Of a stretch of 64,000 bases of DNA, positions 1-9,828 are shown in pieces. The position numbers and the translations under genes are program-made. The notes under the pieces are model-generated. The model was given only the letters and a program-made list of their open reading frames with translations, was not told where the DNA came from and searched no databases. Source of the stretch: Larkinella soli. Its GTDB lineage: Bacteria; Bacteroidota; Bacteroidia; Cytophagales; Spirosomataceae. Each line of letters starts with the position of its first letter. Position 1 is the first letter of the stretch. The stretch spans positions 1 to 64,000 of the forward strand of contig NZ_QTJY01000008.1 in the NCBI RefSeq assembly GCF_003703975.1, given 5' to 3'.

Positions 1-464
<464 letters not shown>

Positions 465-551
465 TAACCACAATCGGCGGCCCCGGCAGGCGGTCTGCAA
501 AACCGGCGGAGCACTGCCAGCCGGGGCCACCGACTCAAACCCATTTTTCGT

Positions 552-1598
552 TTGGAAACCAGGTTTTTTGATTACAAATACACTTTTCCGCTGGAATCCG
601 GGTCTTCCTTATCGGGCTTCCGGTTATGTTATACCACGCGCGGAGTGCTGAACAGCGATCAGTCGAACGTGGTCTGGGTCTGCCATGCCCTCACCGGAAG
701 CGCCGATCCGGGCGACTGGTGGGACGGCATGGTCGGGCCGGGCAAGTACTACGATCCCGAGCATTACTTTATCGTCTGCGCCAACGTACTGGGTTCCTGT
801 TACGGTACGACCGGCCCGCTGTCGGTGAATCCGAAAACCGGCCGGCCCTACTATCATACTTTTCCGCAGGTAACCATCCGGGATATGGTCGGGGCGATGG
901 ATCTGCTGCGGCAGGAACTGGGCATCGAACAGATTCACACCTGCATCGGAGGTTCGCTGGGTGGTCAGCAGGCACTGGAATGGGGCATTCAGCAGCCGGG
1001 CATCATCCGCAACCTGATCCTGATTGCCGCCAACGCCGTCATGTCGCCCTGGGGAATTGCGTTCAACGAGGCCCAGCGCATGGCAATTCAGGCCGACGCT
1101 TCCTGGACCGAAAGCCGCGACGATGCGGGCAGCGCGGGGATGAAGGCGGCCCGGGCGGTGGCCCTCCTCTCCTACCGGAACTACGACACCTACGGTTTTA
1201 CGCAGGCGCTCGATCATAATGAACAGCTCGATGATTACAAGGCCTCCAGTTACCAGCAATACCAGGGCGAAAAGCTGGTTAAACGATTCAATGCCTTTAC
1301 GTACTGGATTCTGTCGAAAGTAATGGATTCGCACAACGTGGGCCGGAACCGCGGCAGCATCATCCGGGCCCTGGAGCAGATCAAAGCCCGGACCCTGGCG
1401 GTCGGTATCCGGTCCGACATTCTGTTCCCGCCTTCCGAGCAGCAGTTTCTGGCCCGGCACATTCCCGACGCCCGGTACGAGGAGATCGATTCCCTGTACG
1501 GACATGACGGATTTCTGATCGAGACGAAACCGCTGACACAGATCATTCGGCGGTGGATGGAAGAACGGGCGCCCATGCTGACGGCCCGGGCGGAATGA
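552..1598 (+). CDS. metX: Homoserine O-acetyltransferase (MetX), alpha/beta hydrolase fold
   Basis: The 348-residue product transfers an acetyl group from acetyl-CoA to homoserine, the activation step of methionine synthesis. The nucleophile-elbow motif GGSLGGQQALEWG is present, with an acid region (RSDILFPPSEQ) and a catalytic His in YGHDGFLIE near the C-terminus, giving the Ser-Asp-His order of MetX proteins. Length fits the family. The frame offers TTG at 552 as start (METRFFDYKYTF); no ATG precedes the conserved N-terminus, so a TTG start is chosen with moderate certainty. It lies just downstream of metY and probably shares its transcript. Acyl specificity (acetyl rather than succinyl) is inferred from the family and the metY neighbour. 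Confidence 0.93.
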   Translation: METRFFDYKYTFPLESGSSLSGFRLCYTTRGVLNSDQSNVVWVCHALTGSADPGDWWDGMVGPGKYYDPEHYFIVCANVLGSCYGTTGPLSVNPKTGRPYYHTFPQVTIRDMVGAMDLLRQELGIEQIHTCIGGSLGGQQALEWGIQQPGIIRNLILIAANAVMSPWGIAFNEAQRMAIQADASWTESRDDAGSAGMKAARAVALLSYRNYDTYGFTQALDHNEQLDDYKASSYQQYQGEKLVKRFNAFTYWILSKVMDSHNVGRNRGSIIRALEQIKARTLAVGIRSDILFPPSEQQFLARHIPDARYEEIDSLYGHDGFLIETKPLTQIIRRWMEERAPMLTARAE

Positions 1599-1644
1599 AA
1601 GGCGCCGTCTTCCAAAATGGATGGGATCCGTCTTACAAAAAACG

Positions 1645-1673
1645 AATGTGAGAGATAATCTCACATTTTTTAT
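1645..1673 (+). terminator. Hairpin terminator after metX
   Basis: A perfect 9-bp stem (AATGTGAGA / TCTCACATT) with a GATAA loop is followed by a run of T. It lies 46 bp after the metX stop. The 230 bp between metX and the ROK gene are otherwise AT-rich and hold no gene. Confidence 0.75.
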
Positions 1674-1828
1674 TTTGCGTATTCGAATAAGATAAGATAT
1701 TTGTTAATAAATTTTGGCAATTTGTTTCCATTTTTTAAAAAACAGTAATAAAATAGCGTCATTAATAAAATTTTTTAAAATTTCATCGCCCACCTGGTTC
1801 TCCTAAGCCTCAAAATTACAGGTAATTT

Positions 1829-3040
1829 ATGGAAGAAAATTACACTTTGTCCATTGTCGATACCAAGAAAAGCCGGTTGAAACGGGGCATTCTGAAGGAA
1901 ATGTATCGGCATGGGTCCCGTACCCTTGCGCAATTAGCCAAAGTACTCCACACGAGCGTGCCGTCGATTACGATGCTGATCGACGAACTGGCTACGGAGC
2001 AGTGGGTTCAGGAAATCGGAACCGGAACCGCTCAATACGGCCGTAAACCTACCCTTTTCGGCCTGCAGGCCGGTCACCAGACCGTAGTGGTCATCGACAT
2101 CAGTATCCACGATACCAAGCTGGTGGTTTTCGACCTGACCAACACGGTCCTGTATCGCCTGAACGTCAACCTGCGTTTAGAGGATTCCGTTGCTTTTCTC
2201 GAAGCCCTGAAAGGTCCGCTCGAAAATCTGGCCCAGATCATTAAAGAAAACCAGTGGACGGTTATCGGCGTCGGCTGTGCGCTGCCCGGGCTGGTCGACC
2301 CGCATACCGGAACGAACTATACGTATAAGAAACTGAATCGCCCCGGCGAATCCCTGCCTCAGATTCTGGCGGCCCACTTCGACGCGGCCGTGTACCTCAT
2401 CAACGACACGAAAGCCACCATTCTGGGCGAACACCGGTTCGGGCTGGCTCAGGGAAAAAACAACGTTCTCTCAATCAACATCGACTGGGGGGTCGGGTTG
2501 GGCGTCATCAACAACGGCGAGATTCTTCAGGGAGCCGCCGGATTTGCGGGCGAGTTGGGTCACATTCAGCTCCAGGCCGACGGCGAACTCTGCTCCTGTG
2601 GGAAAGTCGGCTGTCTGGACACGCTTACATCCGCGTCTTCCCTGATCCGGCGGGTGAAGGCCGGCCTGCGGGAAGGCCGCGTCTCCAAACTGGCCGAAAC
2701 GGATTTTGAATCCATCGATGTGGAGCTGGTGATCGACACGGCCAAAGCCGGCGACGAACTGTCCATCGACCTGCTGAGCGAACTCGGCAGCGAACTCGGC
2801 AAGGGGCTTTCCATTGCCGTCCACCTCTTCAATCCTGAACTGATCATCATCAACGGGGTGGTGGCCAAGGCGGAAAAGCTCATTACCCGCCCCATCGAAC
2901 AGGCCATCGATAAATACTGTCTGGCCGATTTCCGCAACCGTCTGAACATCGAAATCTCCCGACTGGGCGAAATGGCGAAACTCTACGGCACGCAGGCCTA
3001 TGTCATCCAGTGCCTGCTGGAACACGAAGAAATCCCTTAA
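1829..3040 (+). CDS. ROK family transcriptional regulator (NagC/XylR type)
   Basis: A 403-residue ROK protein with an N-terminal winged helix-turn-helix (about residues 15-75; LAQLAKVLHTSVPSITMLID) and a C-terminal sugar-kinase-like domain. The ROK zinc motif is intact: ELGHIQL followed by CSCGKVGC (C255, C257, C262). The DNA-binding domain marks it as a regulator rather than a plain glucokinase. The next gene, 22 bp downstream, is a GH20 beta-N-acetylhexosaminidase, so an effector such as GlcNAc or GlcNAc-6-P, as for NagC, is a reasonable inference. It could still be a bifunctional kinase. Confidence 0.88.
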   Translation: MEENYTLSIVDTKKSRLKRGILKEMYRHGSRTLAQLAKVLHTSVPSITMLIDELATEQWVQEIGTGTAQYGRKPTLFGLQAGHQTVVVIDISIHDTKLVVFDLTNTVLYRLNVNLRLEDSVAFLEALKGPLENLAQIIKENQWTVIGVGCALPGLVDPHTGTNYTYKKLNRPGESLPQILAAHFDAAVYLINDTKATILGEHRFGLAQGKNNVLSINIDWGVGLGVINNGEILQGAAGFAGELGHIQLQADGELCSCGKVGCLDTLTSASSLIRRVKAGLREGRVSKLAETDFESIDVELVIDTAKAGDELSIDLLSELGSELGKGLSIAVHLFNPELIIINGVVAKAEKLITRPIEQAIDKYCLADFRNRLNIEISRLGEMAKLYGTQAYVIQCLLEHEEIP

Positions 3041-3062
3041 TCAAACCCGTTTACTCTTCTGA

Positions 3063-4709
3063 ATGAAAAAGCTGATTCTTTGCTTAGTATTGCTGGCTCA
3101 GGCGGTCTGGGCTCAGTCGCCTAAATATGCTCTTGTCCCGCAGCCGGTTCGCCTTGAAGAACGGAGCGGAAATTTCAAACTGTCCAATAACCTGACGATC
3201 TCGGTGGACGGCGGCAATGCCGAAGTCCGGAAGATTGCCGACCAGCTGGCGGCCCGCATCGGGAAAGCTACCGGTTTTTCGGTGAGCGTTAAAAACGGCA
3301 AAAGCGGCAGCATCCATTTCACGACCGCCAAAAATCCGAAACTGGGCGCGGAAGGCTATTTTCTGACGATTGCTCCCCGCAAAATTACCGTTACGGCCGA
3401 GCAGCCCAAAGGGTTCTTCTACGGCGTACAGTCGCTGCTCCAGCTGATGCCTCCCCAGATTTTCGGTGATGCGGTAGCGCAGGGGGTCGACTGGTCGGTG
3501 CCGGCCTGCCAGATCGAGGATCAGCCCCGGTTTGCCTACCGGGGAGTGATGCTGGACGTCGGTCGGCATTTTTTTCCGGTTGAATTCATCAAGAAGTACA
3601 TCGATCTGGCGGCCCTTCATAAAATGAACACCCTGCACTGGCACCTGACCGAAGACCAGGGCTGGCGCATCGAGATCAAAAAATACCCCAAACTGACGCA
3701 GATCGGGTCCGTGCGCAAGCAATCGATGGTGGGGCAATACAAAGACAACAAGTTCGACGGAAAGCCGTACGGCGGTTTTTACACCCAGGACGAGGTGCGG
3801 GAAGTGGTTCGGTACGCGCAGGAAAAATACGTGACCGTCGTACCGGAAATCGAGATGCCGGGGCACTCGATGGGTGTGCTTTCCGCCTATCCCGAATTCG
3901 GCAGCAACCCGGATAAGATCGTGGAGGTTGCCACCAAATGGGGGGTTCACGAGGATGTGCTGTTTCCGCGGGAGGAAACGTTCCGGTTTCTGCAGGACGT
4001 CCTGACGGAGGTGATCGACCTCTTTCCGAGCCAGTACATTCACATCGGCGGGGACGAATGCCCCAAAAAGCAGTGGAAGGAAAGCCGGTTCTGCCAGGAC
4101 CTGATCAAAAAGGAGGGTCTGAAAGACGAGCACGAACTGCAAAGCTACTTTATCCGGCGCATCGATCAGTTCATTACCTCCAAAGGCCGGAAAATGATCG
4201 GCTGGGACGAAATTCTGGAAGGCGGACTTTCTCCCAATGCGACGGTGATGAGCTGGCGGGGCACGGAAGGCGGAATTGCAGCCGCCAAACAGGGCCACGA
4301 CGCCATCATGACCCCGACGGGTTTCTGCTACCTTGACTATTATCAGGCCGATCCCAAGACCCAGCCGGTCGCCATCGGGGGCTTCCTGCCGCTGGAAAAA
4401 ACCTACAGCTACGAACCGATTCCGGATACGCTTTCAGCCGAGGTGACCAAACACATTATCGGCGTGCAGGGCAACGTCTGGACGGAATACATGAAAACGC
4501 CCGAGTATGTCGAATACATGGCCTTCCCGCGGATCATTGCGCTGGCCGAAACCGGCTGGACGCCCAAAAGCCGGAAAAACATCGACGATTTCAGGCAGCG
4601 GCTGGAAGTCCACAAAAAACGCTTGGACGCGTTGAACGTCAACTATTTCGGCGCACCGATCAACTCCAGGTTCACGTATCAGTGGCCCTCCGGGACGGCG
4701 GCAAAATAA
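3063..4709 (+). CDS. Beta-N-acetylhexosaminidase, GH20
   Basis: A 548-residue secreted glycosidase that removes terminal GlcNAc/GalNAc from glycans or chitin oligomers. A signal peptide (MKKLILCLVLLAQAVWAQS) leads into a GH20 N-terminal alpha/beta domain (about 25-155) and the TIM-barrel catalytic domain (about 160-500). The catalytic Asp-Glu pair of substrate-assisted GH20 enzymes is seen in HIGGDECPK (D331, E332), and WHLTEDQGWR and MSWRGTEGG are family motifs. It follows the ROK gene by 22 bp, so the pair is probably an operon for amino-sugar scavenging. A second, longer GH20 lies at 61116-63413. Periplasmic or surface location is inferred. Confidence 0.93.
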   Translation: MKKLILCLVLLAQAVWAQSPKYALVPQPVRLEERSGNFKLSNNLTISVDGGNAEVRKIADQLAARIGKATGFSVSVKNGKSGSIHFTTAKNPKLGAEGYFLTIAPRKITVTAEQPKGFFYGVQSLLQLMPPQIFGDAVAQGVDWSVPACQIEDQPRFAYRGVMLDVGRHFFPVEFIKKYIDLAALHKMNTLHWHLTEDQGWRIEIKKYPKLTQIGSVRKQSMVGQYKDNKFDGKPYGGFYTQDEVREVVRYAQEKYVTVVPEIEMPGHSMGVLSAYPEFGSNPDKIVEVATKWGVHEDVLFPREETFRFLQDVLTEVIDLFPSQYIHIGGDECPKKQWKESRFCQDLIKKEGLKDEHELQSYFIRRIDQFITSKGRKMIGWDEILEGGLSPNATVMSWRGTEGGIAAAKQGHDAIMTPTGFCYLDYYQADPKTQPVAIGGFLPLEKTYSYEPIPDTLSAEVTKHIIGVQGNVWTEYMKTPEYVEYMAFPRIIALAETGWTPKSRKNIDDFRQRLEVHKKRLDALNVNYFGAPINSRFTYQWPSGTAAK

Positions 4710-4721
4710 TACCGTTCACTT

Positions 4722-4762
4722 CAAAGCGGCCCGGCTTTGAAAAGCCGGGCCGCTTTGTTTTT
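4722..4762. terminator. Strong bidirectional hairpin between convergent genes
   Basis: A 17-bp perfect stem (4722-4738 with 4741-4757) is followed by TTTTT on the plus strand. It ends the GH20 transcript and touches the stop codon of the convergent SDR gene, so it can serve both directions. Confidence 0.88.
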
Positions 4763-5480
4763 ACCACGGTACCTCCCGCTTATCTTTCCAGAATTTGCCG
4801 GTTTCCTGCAAAGGAGCCTCCGTTGCCAGCCAGATGACGGTTTCGGCCCCTTTTTCGACCGGGCGGTTGGCACTCGGCCCGCCCATCTCGGTCTGTACCC
4901 AACCCGGATTTACACAGTTGACGGCAATGTTCTTCCCGATCAGGGCGGCCGAAAACTGGCGTGTTACCGCATTGACCCCGGTTTTGGAGATACTGTAGGC
5001 CGGATAACCGTCCTGCATATGCGTCAGGGAACCCAGGTCACTGGTCATATTGATGATCCGGGCGCCCTCCGGGCTTTTGGTCAAAAACTGAAGGAAGTCC
5101 TGAATCACCAGAATCGGCCCGACCACATTGGTTTTAAACGTCCGGTCAAGAGACTCGATGTTGAGCTGGGTGATGGAAAGGTGACGGTCGGCCTCTTCCA
5201 GCACGGCCGCGTTATTGATCAGAACGTCGAGGTGGTCCGCTTTCTGCGAGAAGGTTCCACAGGCATTTTTTACACTGACCGGGTCCGTAACGTCCATATG
5301 GAGGAAGATGGCTTCATGTCCCTGCTCGCAGATTTCCCGGACGGCTTCAAGCCCTTTGTGGAGGTCCCGGGCGGCCATGAAGACGGCGTACCCTTTCCGG
5401 CACAGTTCCAGCGAGATCTCCTTCCCGATTCCCCGATTGGCCCCGGTTACCAGAGCAACCTTTTCGTGATTGGTAATCAT
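4761..5480 (-). CDS. SDR family NAD(P)-dependent oxidoreductase (carbonyl-reductase-like)
   Basis: A 239-residue short-chain dehydrogenase. The start is set at the ATG at 5480 (MITNHEKVALVTGANRGIG) because the family N-terminus begins there; the frame stays open upstream but that stretch lies in a palindromic intergenic repeat. Motifs are the cofactor loop TGANRGIG, NNAAV, the active-site YSISK and NPGWVQTEMGG. Spacing and the MDV segment after beta-3 resemble carbonyl reductase-like SDRs that use NADPH; the substrate is unknown. The MarR gene about 150 bp upstream is in the same orientation and may control it. Confidence 0.88.
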   Translation of the reverse strand: MITNHEKVALVTGANRGIGKEISLELCRKGYAVFMAARDLHKGLEAVREICEQGHEAIFLHMDVTDPVSVKNACGTFSQKADHLDVLINNAAVLEEADRHLSITQLNIESLDRTFKTNVVGPILVIQDFLQFLTKSPEGARIINMTSDLGSLTHMQDGYPAYSISKTGVNAVTRQFSAALIGKNIAVNCVNPGWVQTEMGGPSANRPVEKGAETVIWLATEAPLQETGKFWKDKREVPW

Positions 5481-5485
5481 AAAAA

Positions 5486-5547
5486 AATGATTGAATGAAA
5501 GAAGCGTAAAACTGTCGACCAGTTTACTTCTCAATCACTCAACCATT
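5486..5547. repeat. Imperfect intergenic palindrome with an ATTGAATGA word
   Basis: The arms 5486-5514 and 5520-5547 are imperfect reverse complements around a TCGAC centre. The left arm contains ATTGAATGA. Similar ATTGAATGA/TCATTCAAT words recur near 22.7, 48.2 and 56.0 kb, so this may belong to an interspersed repeat family. Confidence 0.55.
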
Positions 5548-5632
5548 GCAATTGTTTAAAAAGCTACCTCACAACCGCCGGAACCTGCGTGTCGTGATTG
5601 TGCAATCAATAGGCATTTACCGAACGCGACCG

Positions 5633-6079
5633 TCAGGCGGCATCTTTGCCCAGGGCCTTAACGGCTCCGTACAGCAAGTCGGTCATTTTGCGGGAATTCT
5701 CGTCACCCAGAATATCGGCGTACCGATGGAAGACGCTGTCCCAGGCTTTTTTAATATCCGGCAACATCGTGATGCCCTTTTCAGTAGCATACACCAGAGT
5801 GTGTTTTCCTTCCATCTTCCGCTCAACCAATTTCTTCAACTCCAGTTTTTCGATGAGCCGGGTGATCGTCGAAGGCGTGAGGTGCAGTTCGCCACTCAGT
5901 TCCTTCGGTTGAATGCCCGGGTTCTCAATGGCTTCCTTCAGAACAAAAGCGTGGGAAGCCGTCAAGCCCAGCCGACCAAATTCCTCATCGGAAATGTTGG
6001 TCATCACCCGTGCCAGTGCATTTGCCGTAAAGTTCAGGCAAGAACTGTACTTTGAAACCCGTTTTTTTTCTGCGATCAT
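5633..6079 (-). CDS. MarR family winged-helix regulator
   Basis: A 148-residue MarR-type protein. The dimerisation helices are at both ends and the winged helix spans about residues 35-110 (GIQPKELSGELHLTPSTITRLIEKLE, then a wing ending in KHTLVYATEKG). ATG at 6079 gives the family length. A well-formed Bacteroidota promoter lies at 6122-6153, with an inverted repeat in its spacer that suggests autoregulation. The SDR gene downstream in the same direction is the likely target or partner. Ligand unknown. Confidence 0.9.
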   Translation of the reverse strand: MIAEKKRVSKYSSCLNFTANALARVMTNISDEEFGRLGLTASHAFVLKEAIENPGIQPKELSGELHLTPSTITRLIEKLELKKLVERKMEGKHTLVYATEKGITMLPDIKKAWDSVFHRYADILGDENSRKMTDLLYGAVKALGKDAA

Positions 6080-6121
6080 GATTGTTAGGGTTATTAAGAA
6101 ACCGTTATTGTTACCGTTTCA

Positions 6122-6153
6122 CAAATATAAAAAACTATAATTAGTTTGTCAAA
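6122..6153 (-). promoter_or_regulatory. Bacteroidota-type promoter with possible MarR operator
   Basis: On the minus strand the order is TTTG (6150-6153), a spacer of exactly 20 bp and TATATTTG (6122-6129), matching the Bacteroidota sigma consensus. An inverted repeat AAACTA-TAAT-TAGTTT (6132-6147) sits inside the spacer, where a bound MarR dimer would block RNA polymerase. The promoter is seen in the sequence; the operator role is inferred. Confidence 0.75.
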
Positions 6154-6232
6154 GCAATCGTCCACGAACTTGCAAACATTTATAAAAATTTTTTAAAACT
6201 CCTTCGTGAGCCGCGTTAGCGAGGGCTAAAAT

Positions 6233-6260
6233 AAAAAAACAAGCGATTTGAATCGCTTGT
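6233..6260 (-). terminator. Terminator of the CtlX gene
   Basis: A 10-bp perfect stem (ACAAGCGATT / AATCGCTTGT, 6239-6260) is followed on the minus strand by a run of seven T. It lies 44 bp after the stop of the minus-strand gene ending at 6304. Confidence 0.85.
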
Positions 6261-6303
6261 ATAAACATTAATTTTTTGTAGAAAAGTAGCTGGAGGGTGA
6301 AAA

Positions 6304-7233
6304 TTACCGCAAAGGAAGATGGACTTCGGCCATCATACAACGGGCTGATCCTCCGCCGTTTCCTTCAATGGCGGATAAATTGAAATGCATGAGGGCCGCA
6401 AAGTCATCGAGCTGGTCGCGCTGGCGTTCGGTGAGCGACTCGAAGGCCCGGGTCGACATGACGAGGATCTTCCGGCCTTTGGCACCCACGACTAACAGCA
6501 TATTCCCGGCGAAGTTCGCCATCTGCTCCGGCGTGATATCGATAATATATTTACCGCTATTTTCCAGTGCCTGCCGCATCATCAGCCGCTCGTCGGGGTC
6601 GGCGATGGCGGCCAGGCAGATGACGGCGAAAACATCGCCGATACACATCACTACGTTGGTGTGGTAGACCGGCATTCCGGAGGCATCCACCGCCGAAAAC
6701 GTCACCACCCGGTAGCCGGTCCGGCGGCTGAACTCCGCCAGCACCTCGGGATGCGTCCGGGGCGACAGGCAGGCGTAGGCCACCCGCTTCATCCGGTCGA
6801 GGACCATGCTGCCGGTTCCTTCGAGGTATTTCCCTTCCGCTTCGAAGTGGGTCAGGTCGAGGACTTTGGCCACGTGGAAATTTTTGCCGAGGTCTTCGAT
6901 AATGTCCATCCGTCGCTCCGGCCGGCGGTTTTCGGCCTGCATCGGATAGAGCACTACCGTTCCGCTGTAGTGGAACGACACCCAGTTGTTGGGAAAGATG
7001 GAATCCGGCGTAAAAGGCTCCGGCGTGTCCTCATACACAATCACATTGACGCCCGCGGCCTGCAACTGCCGGGCCATCTCGTCAAATTCGCGGAGCGCGT
7101 CTTCCTGGGCGACATCCCGGGTCCGGGTCGCCATCTTAATGTCCTGAAAAGCGTTCGTCTCGGCGGTTTGTTCGTTGAAGGCAAACCGGACGGGCCGGAT
7201 CATTAAAATCGTTGAAGTAGCCTGCGATTGCAT
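6304..7233 (-). CDS. ctlX: Citrulline hydrolase of the CtlX type (amidinotransferase/deiminase fold)
   Basis: A 309-residue member of the guanidino-group-modifying superfamily. Visible motifs are DSIFPNNWVSFH, EGTGSMVLDR, PVYHTNVVMC and the C-terminal GGGSARCM with the catalytic Cys at about C299. This pattern matches citrulline-utilisation hydrolases, which release ornithine from citrulline; the older label would be amidinotransferase. The gene follows an arginine deiminase-like gene on the same strand, with a hairpin between them. The two would form an arginine-citrulline-ornithine route that needs neither carbamoyl transfer nor ATP. The activity is inferred from family and neighbour. Confidence 0.82.
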   Translation of the reverse strand: MQSQATSTILMIRPVRFAFNEQTAETNAFQDIKMATRTRDVAQEDALREFDEMARQLQAAGVNVIVYEDTPEPFTPDSIFPNNWVSFHYSGTVVLYPMQAENRRPERRMDIIEDLGKNFHVAKVLDLTHFEAEGKYLEGTGSMVLDRMKRVAYACLSPRTHPEVLAEFSRRTGYRVVTFSAVDASGMPVYHTNVVMCIGDVFAVICLAAIADPDERLMMRQALENSGKYIIDITPEQMANFAGNMLLVVGAKGRKILVMSTRAFESLTERQRDQLDDFAALMHFNLSAIEGNGGGSARCMMAEVHLPLR

Positions 7234-7280
7234 GGATTTGGTAAAAGGTCAGTGTTCGGTTTGGGTGATGAAGGAGTAAT

Positions 7281-7309
7281 CCGCCGAAGCGGTGGCTCCG
7301 CTTCGGCGG
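7281..7309. other. Stem-loop between the arginine deiminase and ctlX genes
   Basis: A 12-bp perfect stem (CCGCCGAAGCGG / CCGCTTCGGCGG) with a TGGCT loop and no T-run. It could be a processing or stability element, or a weak terminator that sets the ratio between the two genes. Confidence 0.5.
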
Positions 7310-7327
7310 CAAATTACCACAATATCT

Positions 7328-8791
7328 TTAAAAATCGTCCCGCAGGAGGGGCAAACTCATACAGTGGGAACCACCCCGGGCGCGCGATAGTTCGGCGGAG
7401 GGCAGCATGATGAACGTATTTTCAAGAGTTTCGGGAGAGGCTTCCCCGCTCTCGAACCGGTGCAGCAGTTCCTCCGCCCGAACGCCCTCGAAACCGGCCC
7501 TCCGGAAGGCTTCCAGGGTCTTGTCGTTCCGGTCGTAGCCGATCACCACCCCGTCTTTCAGGGCCAGCAGATTACAGGAATCGGTCCATTGCTCGCGGGC
7601 GCCGAACGGAAACTCGTTGTTGCCGGAATAGATGAACTTCACCGGTTCGGTGCAGCCCAGATCGTTGCGGCTGATGTCGGTGAGCAGGTCTTCGAGGTTC
7701 TCGATCTCGATGGGTTTATGTTCCAGTCCCTTGAAAAACTGCATAATGCGCAGGTCTTCCGAAACGTCCCTTGGGGCGAAGAAATGGAGCACATCCCGCC
7801 GTTTGGCCTCGTCTCCCAACCGGCCGAGGGACCCCAGCAGCACCCAGACATTCTTTTTCACCTGGGTGAAAATGGTATCGATGTGCATATAATCCCGCTT
7901 TTTCGGAATTTTGATGATCGTCACCGTCTCCACCACATTTTTCTCAAACAGAATCCGCATCACCTGCTGGGCCGCATAGAGCGTGGTCCGTTCGCTGCAG
8001 CCGATCAGGAGATGCCGCCGGGAGACCATCATCACGTCCCCCCCTTCGAGGGTCGAGCGGGTATAGTCACGGCTGACGTCGCCGTCGGGAAGCAGAAAAT
8101 GGTGTTCGTTGTCGGGGATCTCGATGATCCGGTCCCGGTATCCGGCAAACAGGGGGTGGTTGAAAAAGATATACTGGGCCAGCAGAGCCTCCCGGGTGCG
8201 GGCGGGCTTGGCGGGTTTGTTCAGCAGGATATGGTCATTGATGACGATGCCGATGTCCCGCGTGAAGATGAAGTTCGGCAGCGGGGCGAACAGCATCCGG
8301 CGGTCGGGCAGCGAGCCGGAGATCAGGATCTTCGACAGCTCCACGGGATCATACGAATACAGATGATTCTGGGCATTGAAGTTACACCGCTCGACGGCGC
8401 AGATGCCCGAAATCAGCTTCGTCCGGATGACTTCATCTTCCAGAATTTCGGCCAGCAGCCGCTGAATGTCGATGACCGCATCGGAATGGAAATAATCCGG
8501 ATGGTCCGGTTTGAAAAACCCCCGTTCGGCATCGGCGTCGATTTCGGCCAGCCGGCCCCGGATCTTATCGGGATCGAGAAAGTAAAGTAATATTTTAAGG
8601 TAATAGTCGTACTCATCCTTCCGCATCGTCTCCAGATGAACGATGTCCTCGAAGAGCCAGTCCTGGGCTTTGGAAGGCACCACTTTTCCCAGACCCCGGT
8701 CGGGGCTGTGGACCAGCAGACGCCGGAGGGTGCCTATTTCTGACGCTACATTAATTTCCTGCGTGGCTACGGAATCTTTACTTGTGTGCAT
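7328..8791 (-). CDS. Arginine deiminase family protein
   Basis: A 487-residue protein expected to hydrolyse arginine to citrulline and ammonia. The deiminase motifs are in order: FTRDIGIVIND, LEGGDVMMVS, MHIDTIFTQV and the C-terminal GGSHCMS with the catalytic Cys at about C477. It is longer than classical ArcA (about 410 residues) because of an extended N-terminal half, as in the Bacteroidota group. ctlX follows it and sufC diverges from it at 9007. No ornithine carbamoyltransferase, carbamate kinase or antiporter gene is nearby, so a classical ADI fermentation operon is not supported. Confidence 0.85.
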   Translation of the reverse strand: MHTSKDSVATQEINVASEIGTLRRLLVHSPDRGLGKVVPSKAQDWLFEDIVHLETMRKDEYDYYLKILLYFLDPDKIRGRLAEIDADAERGFFKPDHPDYFHSDAVIDIQRLLAEILEDEVIRTKLISGICAVERCNFNAQNHLYSYDPVELSKILISGSLPDRRMLFAPLPNFIFTRDIGIVINDHILLNKPAKPARTREALLAQYIFFNHPLFAGYRDRIIEIPDNEHHFLLPDGDVSRDYTRSTLEGGDVMMVSRRHLLIGCSERTTLYAAQQVMRILFEKNVVETVTIIKIPKKRDYMHIDTIFTQVKKNVWVLLGSLGRLGDEAKRRDVLHFFAPRDVSEDLRIMQFFKGLEHKPIEIENLEDLLTDISRNDLGCTEPVKFIYSGNNEFPFGAREQWTDSCNLLALKDGVVIGYDRNDKTLEAFRRAGFEGVRAEELLHRFESGEASPETLENTFIMLPSAELSRARGGSHCMSLPLLRDDF

Positions 8792-8966
8792 AAAAACAAC
8801 CGGGTGTTTGATTGCAAGGTACGGCTTTGGGGAGTCAAATAAAAACGGGCCGGACCCGCCCGCAGGCCGCCCGGAAGCCGGTCCGAAAACTTATGGAAAC
8901 GCGATGAACGTCAACTTTTAAGGAGTCAAAATTGTTACCTTCCGGTGTAGCTATCGCTTCATGCAT

Positions 8967-8974
8967 TAACTTTG
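8967..8974 (+). promoter_or_regulatory. Probable -7 element for the suf operon
   Basis: TAACTTTG matches the Bacteroidota -7 consensus TAnnTTTG and lies 32 bp before the sufC start. No convincing -33 TTTG is found at the usual distance. Confidence 0.5.
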
Positions 8975-9006
8975 CAAATTGAATCAGTAGAAATCAACCT
9001 TCCATC

Positions 9007-9762
<756 letters not shown>

Positions 9763-9828
9763 TCAGTACCCGGCCGCGGCTTTTCCCGCCCGACACCCGA
9801 AAGCCGCCGGTCGTCAACCCATTTCAAG

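Noticed and set aside
3084-4298. A 404-residue open frame antisense to the first GH20 gene
   Set aside because: The sense frame carries all GH20 motifs and a signal peptide; the antisense frame is a shadow.
4761-5534. Longer N-terminus for the SDR starting at 5534
   Set aside because: The added 18 residues come from a palindromic intergenic repeat and have no counterpart in SDR proteins; ATG 5480 gives the family start.
6149-6340. A 63-residue minus-strand open frame between the CtlX and MarR genes
   Set aside because: It runs through the terminator of the CtlX gene and overlaps its coding end in another frame; no start signal is seen.
7460-8590. A 376-residue open frame opposite the arginine deiminase gene
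   Set aside because: It is the antisense shadow of a gene with intact catalytic motifs; GC-rich codon use keeps the complementary frame open and its translation is Gly/Pro/His/Asp-rich with no motif.
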